A stretch of DNA of 64,000 bases from Dryobates pubescens (Eukaryota > Chordata > Aves > Piciformes > Picidae): assembly GCF_014839835.1 (NCBI RefSeq), contig NC_071643.1:3143896-3207895 (forward strand). The letters run 5' to 3'. The notes beneath the pieces are model-generated. The model made no database searches. It saw only the letters and a list, made by a program, of their open reading frames with translations, and was not told the origin of the DNA. Numbering within the stretch: position 1 is the stretch's first letter; the number at the start of each line of letters is the position of its first letter. The position numbers and the translations under genes were made by a program. Below are positions 1 through 11,130 of the stretch, piece after piece.

Positions 1-473
1 CATTTAGGCAAAATGAGTTACTGGAAGTGGCTTTTCAGAGCCAGCAAACCTCTCCCCCCAGTGCTGAAATTCTGTAAGACACAAAACATGATGTAAAGCT
101 GAGAAGATTTGTGTTGCACATAGCAAAACTCTCATTAATCCTGGGCTTTATCAAAATGGAATAGCTGGTATTAACAAAAAAACCCAACAACAACAACAAG
201 CAGCAGGCTGCTGGACTGCTGGCAGGGTATTTTGTGTGCAGACACAGCTCTCATGTCCATCTTAGAGCATCTCCAAGTCTGGAATTGTCTCCATGTTAGG
301 GCTCAACTCCAGCAGCTGCTCTTATCACCTGATGGCCCTTCTCCAGCAGAGAAGGGGATTGGGGAAAGGAGAAAACAACAAAACTGACACCAATGCCAGT
401 GGGAGGTAAATGAGGTAAAATTCAACCCAGCCAAGGGACAGCAGCCACTAAACAGGAAGGCAGCCCTGAAGAG
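1..473. other. Single-copy AT-rich sequence, no gene seen
   Basis: No CR1 motif or convincing coding signal. A short (CAA)n run lies at about 178-200. Confidence 0.5.
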
Positions 474-571
474 CAGAAGGAAGAGGAGCAGGGTCAGGAG
501 AAGGAAGAGGAGCAGGGTCAGGAGAAGGAAGAGGAGCAGGGTCAGGAGAAGGAAGAGGAGCAGGGTCAGGA
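474..571. repeat. 24-bp purine-rich minisatellite, about 4 copies
   Basis: The unit AGGAGCAGGGTCAGGAGAAG plus GAAG recurs at 484, 508, 532 and 556 with almost no change; a decayed partial copy follows near 606-650. Because 24 is a multiple of 3, the minus strand reads as a Leu/Phe-rich repeat, which is a by-product of the tandem array rather than evidence of a gene. Confidence 0.85.
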
Positions 572-1274
572 GGAACCCAGGCAAGAGCAGAGCAGGAAAG
601 GGAAGAGGAGTGGGGTCAGCAGGAACCCAGGCAGAAGCAGAGGCAGCAGGAAGCTCTGTTCTCCTCGGCAACCTTCCCTTTTATACTGAGGATAATATTT
701 CTGCTCTAGGATACACCTGTAGCCAACTCCAGTCAGCTGTCCTGGCTGACTCCAAACTGCTCATGGCCTGCAGCCCATGGCTGGCCTGGGATTCTGTCCC
801 AGCAAAACCAGGACAGGAATCCAACTGCATTTGCTGGACAACCAGTAATACTTAAAGTTGGACTGGGGTCTGCTCTGAATACTGCACCAGGTGAAAAGGA
901 CATGAAGAAGTCACACACAAATAGTAAAGATACAAAACTGAGCTTCACAGAACAGGGACTTGATCTTCAAAGAGATGTTATTGCCAAAAGTAACCTCCAG
1001 AAGACTGAACAAGACCAATCCAAGTAAAGCACCAGGGTGTTCTTGGGCTCCATTAAGCAACTCAAGTTCTTTTGGATCCCTTTTTACTTCCCCCTGCAGT
1101 GCTCTGCTGTAGCTCCTGCCCATGAACAGCCTTCTCGAGCTGGAGATGCTGGGAGAGGGGGCAGGCAGGTGGAGGCAAAATGATCCCAGAGACAAAGCAG
1201 TGCAGACCCCTGAGCAGGAGCTATTGCAAACCCCACCATGATGCAACAGGTCATGAGCAGCAGGTGCCACACTT
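572..1274. other. Single-copy sequence, no gene seen
   Basis: Contains a decayed edge of the purine minisatellite and otherwise no recognisable repeat or coding motif. Confidence 0.4.
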
Positions 1275-1476
1275 GCCTCAGTGAGGGTGGTGAGACACTG
1301 GAACAGGCTGCCCAAAGAGGTCGTGGCTGCCCCCTCCCTGGAGGTGTTCAAGGCTAGGCTGGTTGAGGCCTTGAGCAACCTGGGCTGGTGGGAGGTGTCC
1401 CTGCCCATGGCAGGGGGTTGGAACTGAATGATATTTAAGATCCTTTTCCAACCCAAACCATCCTCTGACTCTCAGA
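1275..1476 (+). mobile_element. CR1 LINE 3' fragment, group C
   Basis: Reads the CR1 ORF2 C-terminal block (RHWNRLPKEVVAAPSLEVFK-like) followed by the short 3' UTR ending TTCCAACCCAAACCATCC. Heavily 5'-truncated, about 200 bp. Confidence 0.85.
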
Positions 1477-2214
1477 CCTGCCCACTGAAGGAACAGTCAG
1501 CAGAGGCTGTGTGGAGGGAGGGAGCTCAAAGACACCCTGTTGCAGAAGAGCACCTGGGACACCCCAAGTTCTCTGGGTGTGCAGTGATTTAATACTGCAA
1601 ATCCAAAAGTATTTGAAAGACACATTTAAGGCCCAACCCTTTTCTAGGAGTAAACAGGGGGATGGAGGCAGGGTTTGGGGGGGTGGGGGTGCAGGTTATT
1701 TGTTTTGAAGATTGCCAGCCTCATCTGTTGCTGGTGTCTAAATACACACAAGTGAAAGCAAACCCCAAAAAAGCACAAACCAACCAACCACAAAGCCCAA
1801 ACCAAACCAACAAAAAAACCCAACCAAAAAGTAACCAAACCCAAACCAGACAAAACCATGAAGGAGCTGCAACCTCCAGGAGGTTGCCTTTTAGTGCAGT
1901 GCTTGATTTTCCTTCAGCCTCTGTATTTGCTTCTGTTGCTTGCTTGTTTTGCCCATGTGAGCTCCTCGAGCCTTGGTATTTCTCTTCTGCCTCAGAAAAT
2001 GATCATCCAAAGTTGAAATTCCTTCCTGAACAAAGGCTTTCCTACCTGAGCCTTAATTACTGCCTGAGATATGCTTTGCCCCAGCAATATGCCACTTTGT
2101 ATTAGAGGCTGGACGCCGACTGTCTGCTGACATATCCTTTACTCTGTTGTCTAGAGGCATCTGCAAACAGCAGCATGATGGACCATGCCCTGATGATACA
2201 CCTGACATGGATGC
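1477..2214. other. Single-copy stretch with A/C-rich low complexity
   Basis: 1757-1856 is a (CCAAA)n/(AACC)n-like low-complexity run. No gene is supported. Confidence 0.5.
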
Positions 2215-2335
2215 ACATCAGCAGGCCTTGAGCAACCTGCTCTACTGAGAGGGGTCCCTGCTCATGGCAGGGGGGTTGGAACTGGATGATCTTGAAGGTC
2301 CTTTCCAACCTAAACCCTTCTATGAATCTCTTATG
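2215..2335 (+). mobile_element. CR1 LINE 3' tail fragment, group C
   Basis: Keeps only the last ~120 bp (CTTGAGCAACCTG, GGTTGGAACTGGATGATCTT, tail TTCTATGAATC). Lies tail-to-tail with the next CR1. Confidence 0.85.
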
Positions 2336-2342
2336 AGTTAGG

Positions 2343-2860
2343 AATCATAGAATCAAAAAGGTTGGAAGAGACCTCAAAGATCATCAAGTCCAACCTGTCA
2401 CCACAGACCTCATGACTAAACCATGACACCAAGTGCCACATCCAATCTCCTCTTGAACACCTCCAGGGATGGGGACTCCACCACCTCCCTGGGCAGCACA
2501 TTCCAATGGCAAATTACTCTTTCTGGGAAGAACTTTCTCCTCACCTCCAGCCCAAACCTCCCCTGGCACAGCTTGAGACTGTGTCCTCTTGTTCTGGTGC
2601 TGGGTGCCTGGGAGAAGAGACCAACCCCCACCTGGCTACAACCTCCCTTCAGGGAGTTGGAGAGAGCAAGAAGGTCTCCCCTGAGCCTCCTCTTCTGCAG
2701 GCTAAGCAACCCCAGCTCCCTCAGCCTCTCCTCACAGGGCTGTGCTCCAGACCCCTCCCCAGCCTTGTTGCCCTTCTCTGGACACCTTCCAGCATCTCAA
2801 TGTCCTTCTTAAATTGAGGGTCCCAGAACTGGACCTGTTCACGCTGCTCTGTGCTTGGAT
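2343..2860 (-). mobile_element. CR1 LINE 3' fragment, group A
   Basis: Minus-strand translation gives the ORF2 C-terminus ([50 protein letters not shown]) and the tail AATCATAGAATC at the left end. About 520 bp, 5'-truncated. Confidence 0.92.
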
Positions 2861-4245
2861 GCATTCTGAACTCTTCAGTTACAGCCAGCTTTCTGCCCTG
2901 CTTCCCTCCTCACTTGGAAAAAAAATATATATATAAAAGGGGGAAAAAAAACAAAACAAAACAGCTTTTTACTCAGTTCAGCTAATTTTTCAACTTGTTT
3001 TCCAGACTGTTATCCTAACTGACTGGCTTAAAGTTGTTTTCTGATGGAAATTGGCTGAAGGCCTTTGGATGCCAGCAGGGGGAAAAAAAAAAGAGGTTTG
3101 CCTCAGAAATGCTTGCAGAGCGTTGCTATCTTTTGGCTTTGTTCACTCTCACTCAGGGGTCATTTTCTTTGCAGCAGGATGCTTCTGTTGCACTCAAAAC
3201 CTGCAGAGTTGTGTGCCTGTCTGCCTTTTGTTTTCCTGTGCCCATTTGCAGCCATTGGTTGCCCTGTGTTTTGACTTATTTATGCTGTGCATGTAGAAAA
3301 CAAATTATGTATTTACCCTCGGGGCAGGGGGGAAGCCTTGGGCTGCAGTGGCATTTGGAAACTCCTTGTCTAGCATCACAGTTTCTTAGAGCAGTGAACT
3401 GCCCAGAACTGGAAAAGCAAATCAGCCTGAAAGAGCCTAAAATGTACCAAACCTGGTAGGAGTCAATGCCTTTCCATTTGTAGCACATCCATCATGTTGT
3501 ACAAGCCACTAAAATTACTGAGAGATCTTCTGCCTCTTGGTGTCAGTGCCCCTGTCAGATGTTAATGAAGCCAAAGGCCTGGTGATGTCACCAGGCCAAT
3601 TTAGTTTCAGTGCTCTCACTCATTTAGCACCAGCTTTGTCTTCCTGCCCTTATTTACAGCCTCAGTATCACAGATGCCTTGAAGATGTCCTCCCACATGG
3701 CCTGTCTCCATCTGAAACACCACATAATGAGCCCTTTTTCTTCCCTGCTTTCTGGTTAAAGAGCTGCAGATCCTTTTCTCTTTCCATTTGTTGGAGGCTA
3801 CCATGTGATTAGCTAGGAGATAATGCACTATATTCCCTTTCTGCCAAAGGAGAGGCTGCAAACCAGATCCCCAGATGGTGCAAATTAAAGGTAGTTCCTC
3901 TGGCTTCAGTGGCCCTTTGCTGATTCACGTTGGCTGAACATCTGCTGCTGCATTGGAACATGAACTGAGGGCTCCCACATGCCTGCAGACACTAAGCAGG
4001 AGGCAGTCCTCTGCACATTCATGATCAGAGCTTCAAAGCTGTCTCTGAAATAGTACAGCAGCCTACTGCTCCTCTCACCCATTCTGCTTTAATGTCACTT
4101 TTTAATGTGATATAACCTTTGATTTGGGCATCGAAAATCAGATTGGATCAGGCCTCTTACAGACACATTGGTACGTCATGAAATGACCACTGCCAAAACT
4201 GTTTCTTGGGGCTGCAGCTGGGTTTGATCACAAACTCCAGCACAG
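2861..4245. other. Single-copy sequence, no gene seen
   Basis: A-rich run with TATATATATA at about 2920-2965. No coding exon or repeat recognised in the remainder. Confidence 0.5.
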
Positions 4246-4722
4246 ACTCATAGAGTTGTTTTTGTTGGGAAAGCCCTTGAAGCTCATCCAGTCCAACCAT
4301 TCTCTTAACTCTGCCAAGCCTGGTGCTAAGCCATGGCCCTCAGCACTGCATCTCTGCCTCTTTGAAACGTCTCTAGGGATTGGCATTCAACCACCTCCTT
4401 GGGCAAGCTAGGCCAGTGTTTGAGAATACTTTCAGGGAAGAAGTTGTTTTTAATATACAACCTAAACTTCTCCTGGTGTAACTTGAGGCCATTTCCTCTT
4501 GTCCTGTCACTTGTTCCTTGGGACAAGAGACCAACCCCCACCTGGCTCCAACCTCCTTTCAGGGACTTGTAGAGAGCCAGAAGGTCTCCCCTCAGCCTCC
4601 TGTTCTCCAGATTAAACAGCCCCATCTGCTCCTCACCAGCTCTGTTCTCCAGCCCCTTCACCAGCTTCATTACCCTTGTCTGGATCATCTCCAGCACTTC
4701 CATGTCATCCTTGGAGTGATCA
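4246..4722 (-). mobile_element. Older CR1 LINE 3' fragment, group A-like
   Basis: Minus strand reads [20 protein letters not shown] and LPKEVVECQSLETFQRGRDA, more diverged than neighbouring group A copies. Its 5' side abuts the next CR1 head-to-head. Confidence 0.88.
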
Positions 4723-5322
4723 TCAGCAAATGTGCAGATGACACCAAGCTGGGAGCAGATGTTGGTCAGTTAGAGGGAAGAAGGGCTCTGCAGAGGGACC
4801 TAGACACCTTGAGTCCTGTGTCCAGTTCTGGGCTCCTCAGGTTAGGAAAGAGGTTGAGCTGCTGGAAGGTGTCCAGAGAAGGGCAACAAAGCTGGGGAGG
4901 GTCTGGAGCACAGCCCTGTGAGGAGAGGCTGAGGGAGCTGGGGTTGCTTAGCCTGCAGAAGAGGAGGCTCAGGGGAGACCTTCTTGCTCTCTCCAGCTCC
5001 CTGAAGGGAGGTTGTAGCCAGGAGGGAGTTGGTTTCTTCTCCCAGGCACTCAGCACCAGAATAAGAGGGCACAGTCTCAAGCTGTGCCAGGGGAGGTTTA
5101 GGTTGGAGGTGAGGAGAAAGTTCTTCCCAGAGAGAGTTGTTGGCCATTGGGATGTGCTGCCCGGGGAGGTGGTGGAGTCACCATCTCTGGAGGCGTTCAA
5201 GAGGGGATGGGACGTGGCATTAGGTGCCATGGTTTAGTAGTCATGAGGTGTTGGGTGACAGGTAGGACTTGATGATCTCTGAGGTCTTTTCCAACCTTAT
5301 TGATTCTATGATTCTATGATTT
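4723..5322 (+). mobile_element. CR1 LINE 3' fragment, group A, with internal deletion
   Basis: Starts inside the reverse transcriptase region ([11 protein letters not shown]), jumps near 4805 to the ORF2 C-terminal block, and ends in TTGATTCTATGATTCTATGAT. Compared with the copy at 59833-60856 a central part of roughly 250 bp is missing. Confidence 0.92.
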
Positions 5323-5344
5323 TAAAGGTGAATATATACAATCA

Positions 5345-5560
5345 AGAACCATAAATGGTTTGGAAAGGACCTTAAAGATCATCTAGTTCCAGCCTCCCCC
5401 TGCCAAGGGCAGGGAGACCTCTCAGCTGCTCAAGGCCTCATGCAACCTGGCTTAGAACAATTCCAGCCTTGGAGCCTCCACAACCTCTTTGGGCAATCTG
5501 TGCCAGTCCCTGTCCACCTTCCTGGGGGAGAATTTCAATGTGCTTAGATAACTGAACTCC
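5345..5560 (-). mobile_element. Degraded CR1 LINE 3' fragment, group C/E-like
   Basis: Shows the antisense tail (TGGTTTGGAAAGGACCTTAA), the CTGCCAAGGGCAGGGAGACC block and CTCAAGGCCTCATGC. Diverged and short. Confidence 0.75.
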
Positions 5561-6299
5561 AGTATGGAGAGTCAGGTAATAGGTGTTTGCCACTGTGCAC
5601 AGAAACACTGACAGGGTCACAAAGGCAGAGACACTCAGGGAGCCCCTAAAATCGAAGCTCTCTTCTTTCTGGCTGTTGAGGCTGCCAGGGAGCAGAGTTT
5701 AGTCCATAAAATGGCATCAAATCCAAGACGCAGCTTTTCCACCACAAAAGAAATGTAAATGTCCAGCTGCAGATTGCTATTGTCAGGGCTGGCTTTGCAA
5801 GGAGACTAGAATACAAGATGGAATAAAGAATTGCCAAAGGCTGGAGGCTGGATATTGAGAAGTGAAAATACCCTAAGTGTGCAGATCTCTTTGTCAGGCT
5901 GCGGTGAAGGAGATGAGTGCCTCTGAGCAGCGGCACTAACCAGGCCCATTCTCCTCCCCGCTTCTGATTGAGCACGCCTGCGTTTTGGGATGGCTGATAA
6001 AGGGCAATAGTTCTCTTCCAGCTTTTCTTTCCAGCAGGAAGCAGGGCCATGTAATTTTCCTGTAATACCTGGCTGTGGTGCTTTTAGGCCAGGCCTTCAA
6101 AATTTTGTTTCAGGTTTCGAGCAAAAGAGTAGGAAAGTGTAAATAAATCACTGTTGGGTGTGCAAAGGGAAATAAAGATGACTCCGAACAACTCCATGGG
6201 AGAGAGATCTGCCATAAGACTGCCTGTGCCAATGTGAGGGCGATCTGGCTGCGACATCTGTCCCCCCATTGATCACCAGGGTTGATTGGGCTGATCTGG
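5561..6299. other. Single-copy sequence, no gene seen
   Basis: No repeat or coding exon recognised. It adjoins the CpG-dense patch at 6300-6460. Confidence 0.4.
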
Positions 6300-6460
6300 C
6301 TGGCTAGGCAGGTGTCCCCTTCCTCCCTCACCGCTCCATCTGCGTGCCTCCCGAAGCTGCGCGCTCGGCCCAGGAGGACGACCTTCCCCGATAGAGACGG
6401 TACCGTTCATCGCTCACGGGTGTGCAGGAGCTGCGCGCCCCTCAGAGCTCGAGGGTACCC
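6300..6460. promoter_or_regulatory. Small CpG-dense patch, possible promoter or first exon
   Basis: About 160 bp with many CpGs (GCTGCGCGCTCGG, GACGACC, GAGACGGTACCG, GCTGCGCGC) in an otherwise CpG-poor area. On the minus strand a GAGCG|GTGAGG donor-like sequence lies near 6330, so a noncoding first exon reading leftward is possible. No protein is recognised. Confidence 0.25.
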
Positions 6461-6464
6461 CATG

Positions 6465-7182
6465 CAGAGCTGCAGGCTGGGGTCAGAGTGGCTGAGAGCT
6501 GCCAAACAGAGAGGGACCTGGGGGTGCTGATTGACAGCTGGCTGAACATGAGCCAGCAGTGTGCCCAGGGGGTCAAGAGGGCCAACAGCATCCTGGTCTG
6601 CATCAGGAAGAGTGTGGCCAGCAGGAGCAGGGAAGTCATTGTGCCTTGTGCTCAGCACTGCTGAGGCCACACCTTGAGTCCTGTGTCCAGTTCTGGGGCC
6701 CTCAGTTTAGGAAGGACATTGAGACACTTGAATGTGTCCAGAGAAGGGCAAGAAAGCTGGGGAGGGGTCTGGAGCACAGCCCTGTGAGGAGAGGCTGAGG
6801 GAGCTGGGGTTGCTTAGCCTGGAGAAGAGGAGGCTCAGGGGTGACCTCATTGCTCTCTACAACTACCTGAAAGGAGGTTGTAGCCAGGTGGGGGTTGGTC
6901 TCTTCTCCCAGGCAGCCAGCACCAGAACAAGGGGACACAGTCTCAAGCTGTGCCAGGAGAGGTTTAGACTCAAGGTGAGAAGAAGGTTCTTCACTGAGAG
7001 AGTCGTTCGTCATTGGGATGTGCTGCCCAGGGAGGTGGTGGAGTCCCCATCCCTGGAGGTGTTCAAGAGGGGATTGCATGTGGAACTTGGTGCCATGGTT
7101 TAGTTAGTCATGAGGTGTTGGGTGACAGGTTGGACTTGATGACCTCTGAGGTCTTTTCCAGCCTTATTGATTCTATGGTCTG
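6465..7182 (+). mobile_element. CR1 LINE 3' fragment, group A
   Basis: Reads the RT C-terminal region ([32 protein letters not shown]), then the ORF2 end ([40 protein letters not shown]) and the tail CTTATTGATTCTATGG. About 720 bp with a frame break near 6660. Confidence 0.93.
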
Positions 7183-7542
7183 GCAAAGTTAATGTTGGGA
7201 GGGGAAATTTCAACCCACCACATTTACCCTGGTGGTATAGTAGCTTCAGGAAGCCTCTGCCTCTGCCTCTGCCAGCTCACCTACACCAAGCCTATCTTGT
7301 GAGGGTCATTGCTTCTTTTGGTATTCAAAATCTCCTTTCAGTTCACCAGTACTCAGGGCTCTTAGAAATCTCTACAAATTCAGGTGCAAAAATAAATGCC
7401 ATTAATGGCAAATCCAGTTTAGGAACACATCATTATAATGTATATAAACCCCAGAAGAGCTTTTGTCCTTTGCCCGTTGTGATGGGCTGGGCCTGGGAGG
7501 CAGATGCAATGGGATTTTGTGGTGTCCCTGCACATGCAGCAG
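7183..7542. other. Single-copy sequence, no gene seen
   Basis: No recognisable repeat or coding exon. Confidence 0.4.
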
Positions 7543-7690
7543 GAAGAGTGTGGCCAGCAGGTCAAAGGAGGTTCTCCTCATCATCCATGCTGCCCTGGTG
7601 AGGCCACATCTGGACTATTTGGTCTGGTTCTGGGCTGCCCAGTTCAAGAGAGGGGGAACTACTGGAGAGAGCCCAGTGGAGGCTATGGTA
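7543..7690 (+). mobile_element. CR1 LINE internal fragment, group B-like
   Basis: Reads the ORF2 segment for CCTGGTGAGGCCACATCTGG and LDYLVWFWAAQFKR; both ends are truncated. Confidence 0.8.
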
Positions 7691-7765
7691 GGGACTGCAA
7701 CATTCACCTGCCTTCCAGGTCCATCCCTGCCCTGCTCACTTCTTCACACCTGCAGCATTATTCCC

Positions 7766-8250
7766 ACAGAATCCCAGCGTGGTGGGGGCTGGAAGGCACA
7801 TCTGGGGATCATCCAGTCCAGCCCCCTGCTCCAGCAGGGCACCCACAGCAGCTTGCCCAGCAGCACAATGCCCGGGGGGGGTTGGAAGCTCTCCACACCA
7901 GGAGACTCCACAACCTCTCTGGGCAGCCTGCTCCAGGCCTCCAGCACCCTCACACCAAACAACTTTCTCCTTCTCTTCACATGGAACCTCCTGGGCTCCA
8001 CTTTGTGCCCACTGCCCCTTGGGCACCACTGAGCTGAGCCTGGCCCCAGCCTCTTTTCCCTTTTTAGCTCTTGCTCAGCTGCCCTCTGGGGCTGCTCTTC
8101 TGCAGGCTCTCAGCCCCAGGGCTCTCAGCCTTTGCTCCTCCCAGAGCTGCTCCAGGCCCCTCAGCAGCTTTGCAGCCTCCCCTGGACTCTCTCCAGCAGT
8201 TCCCTGACTCTCTGGAACTGGAAATCCCAGAACTGGACACAATTCCCACC
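7766..8250 (-). mobile_element. CR1 LINE 3' fragment, group B
   Basis: Antisense tail CAGAATCCCAGCGTGGTGGG at the left, then [20 protein letters not shown] on the minus strand and the upstream block CTGAGAGCCCTGGGGCTGAG. Confidence 0.93.
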
Positions 8251-8611
8251 TTACTATGGAACAACATTCCCTCAAGTACAGAAGTTTTCATTTAACACAC
8301 AAATCAGGTTTATAAATACTTACTGTTTGAAACTGAGTCCCATCAATGTTGTAATTAGCCAGGGTTTGATTTTCAGCTGTGTGGGTTAAACCTCTCAGAA
8401 CAGGGAGTTCTCCAGCTGGTGTTTCAGCAGGTAGTTCCCTTTCCTGTGCCCTGCAGTGTGTCCTCTACACCACAAGATGTCCCAGTGAGGAAATGCTAAG
8501 CTTCGAACCAGTTCTTTTAGACTATTAAACAATTTCAGTGAAGATTTCCTACTATTTGGCTTGGGTTTTCCTGAACTCCTTCAATAGGAGGGGTTTAGAA
8601 GTGTATGAGAA
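8251..8611. other. Single-copy sequence, no gene seen
   Basis: AT-richer sequence between two group B CR1 fragments; nothing recognised. Confidence 0.4.
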
Positions 8612-8888
8612 AAGTTCAAGGAGTGACAGGACAAGGGGCAGTGGGCACAAACTGGAGCCTAGGAGGTTCCATCTGAAGAGGAGGAGAAAGTTGTTTGGTG
8701 TGAGGCTGCTGGAGGCCTGGAGCAGGCTGCCCAGAGAGGTTGTGGAGTCTCCTTATGTGGAGAGCTTCCAACCCCCCCTGGGCACTGTGCTGCTGGGCAA
8801 GCTGCTGGGGGTGCCCTGCTGGAGCAGGGGCTTGGACTGGATGATCTGCTGAGGTTCCTTCTAACCCTCATCATGCTGGGATTCTGAG
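8612..8888 (+). mobile_element. CR1 LINE 3' fragment, group B
   Basis: Plus strand reads [40 protein letters not shown] and ends CATCATGCTGGGATTCTGA. Confidence 0.93.
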
Positions 8889-9841
8889 CCTCTCTGATCT
8901 GGCAAACCTGAGGCATGCTGTATCCTGTTTCCCCTCAAAGAGATTCTCCACCAGGAGGTCTGGATGTGACAGTTTGTAAGCTGACAAAGCCTGGGCCCGG
9001 GGAGCTGTCCTTCTGGCCATCCACTGGGCAGTGACTGGGCAGTAAATTCAGGATGAACTTCTGAGTTCTGCAGCAGCCATCATGGTGCTCATTGAACACA
9101 GCTCCTGAGGGATGAAATGCTTGGGAAGGGAAGGTGTGGGGCAGCAGGAGGAACCCTTGCAGGTTTGGACAGTAGCACTCCCTCCTTTGCCTGGGATACA
9201 AATGAATCCTCTGCAGAGTCGGAGGGCAGGGCAGGGTCTGGGGGAGGCAGGACAAGGCTCTTCCAGGATCAGTTAATGCAGGGCTGGGTGAGGCACTCAG
9301 AGTGTCTCAGTGGCCACCTCCTCCTCATTTCTGAGGAGTCAACTGAAACAACCAAAGGAGAGGCTTTCATATATCAAACAAGCTCTAAGCCTGCTCCAAA
9401 GGGAGACAATACTTTGAAGTGCTGGCTGCACATTAAACTGCTTAAAGCAGGCTTTCTTCCCAAAGCAAATGACCCAAGCTGAGTTCTGTGCTGCTCCAAT
9501 TAGCCTTCTTCCATTTATAATTAGCTCAAGTATTCCTCCTCAGCAGAGGCAGAAGGGTTCTGGTTGTATCAGATCACACAGGTCTCTAATTTAGGATGTA
9601 AACTCTGTTGGGTGGAGGCCCCACTCCCGAAGCTCACACCATCCTGCAGGGACAATTTGCAAATGTTCATGAATGAAGCAGCAACAGGGCCCAACACACC
9701 CCTTCAGAGGTGTGTGATGTGAACCAATTGTGCCTCAGCTTCTGCTTGAGCTTCCACAATAGTCTGGTCCTTGAGCTGTGATCAGTGCTCTTGTGCCTTT
9801 CCCATTCACCCACATCCAGCACCACGCTGGGTGACGCGGTC
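8889..9841. other. Single-copy sequence, no gene seen
   Basis: No repeat or convincing exon found. Confidence 0.4.
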
Positions 9842-11130
9842 ACAGCAAGGCGGAATGTTAGAGCTTGGCAGGGACCTCTGGAGATCATCCAGCCCAACCT
9901 CCCTGCCAAGGCAGGGTCACCCAGGGCAGGTCACCCAGGAACACATCCAGGTGGGCCTGGCATGTCTCCAGGGAAGATGACTCCACCACCTCCCTGGGCA
10001 GCCTGCTTCAGAGCTGTGGCACCCTGTGATGGGCTGAGGCAGACCCCCTCCCCACCACGGGCAAAAATGAGACTCAGACGAACGGATTGCCAAAGTGGTG
10101 GAAAGTTTAAATGGAAAGCAGTGGATGTTTACAGAGAGCCAGAAGCAGTGACAAAAGAGGTCCCAAGGCACACCCAGAAACATACCCACCCGAGGGTACA
10201 CCCAACCCCCCCAGGGCTCTTTCTTCCCCCCCCCTCCACTGCTAGGCTAGTCTCAGCTGGCCAGATCTGAGACTGCCCATCCCCCTGGCCTTGGGCCTAA
10301 GCAGGCCCAAAAGGCTGGGGGAAACCTCCCCCCAGTTACTGGGTGGCAGAGAGGGAAGAAAAGAGCAAGTGCCAGGACCCCAACTGAGATCTGATAGGGG
10401 AGCAGGGCATTATGGGATGAAATACCTGGCTTCCTGTGCCCACCCACTGGGCTGGACTCCTTTGGGACACAGGAAGCGTCCCTCATGTGGACATAGCAGA
10501 GGGCATCCAGCCCAAACTGCTACACACCCTTACATTACAGAAGTTGCTCCTGGTGTTCAGATGGAACTTCTGATGTTGAAGTTTGAGCCCCTTACCCCTT
10601 GTCCTGTCTCTGGGCACCACTGAACAAAGCCTGGCCCCATCCTCCTGGCACCCACCCTTCAAGTATTGATCAGCACTGACTGAGAAAATCTCCCTTCAGG
10701 CTGCTCTTCTCCAGGCTAAACAGCCTCAGTTCTCTCAGCCTTTCCCCATCAGAGCTGTTCCAGTCCCCTCAGCATCTCTTTGCTCTTTGCTGCACCCTCT
10801 CCACCAAGTCCCTGCCCTTCTTGAACTGGGGAGCTCACAACTGAACCCTGTACTCCAGATACAGCCTCAGCAGGGCAGAGTAGAGGGAGAAAAGAACCCC
10901 CCTCCTCCTGCTAGCCACCCTCTTCTCGCTGCACCCCAGGATGCCATTGGCCTTCTTGGCCACAAGGGCACATTGCTGGCTCATGGCCATCCCGTTGCCC
11001 ACCAGCACTCCCAGGTCCTTTTCCCCAGAGCTCCTCTCCAACAGATCAGCCCCCAAGCTGTAGCAATCCACGGGGTTGTTCTTCCCCAGATGCAGGACTT
11101 CACACTTGTCCTTGTTGAATTTCATTAGAG
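9842..11130 (-). mobile_element. CR1 LINE fragment, group F, split by an LTR
   Basis: One antisense CR1 in two parts, 9842-10024 and 10525-11130, that are contiguous in the related copy at 28984-29628. The right part reaches the RT region (LMKFNKDKCEVLHLGKNN, KDLGVLVGNGMAMSQQCALV). The split is caused by the solo LTR at 10025-10524. Confidence 0.92.
10025..10524 (-). mobile_element. Solo LTR of an endogenous retrovirus (ERVL-like)
   Basis: A 500-bp block TGTGATGGGC...CTGCTACA flanked by the 5-bp duplication CACCC (10020-10024 and 10525-10529). It interrupts a CR1 whose intact form is seen at 28984-29628, so both ends are firmly placed. The 5-bp duplication fits ERVL-type elements. The reverse complement starts TGTAGCAGTTTGGGC, which suggests minus-strand sense, but this is tentative. 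A fossil without internal region; younger than the CR1 it sits in. Confidence 0.85.

Noticed and set aside
303-671. Leucine-rich minus-strand frame resembling a membrane protein
   Set aside because: The Leu/Phe repeat comes from the 24-bp purine minisatellite.
1-6000. NMD3, the neighbour of B3GALNT1 in human, at the left end
   Set aside because: I looked for its zinc-ribbon start and other conserved blocks and found none in the window.
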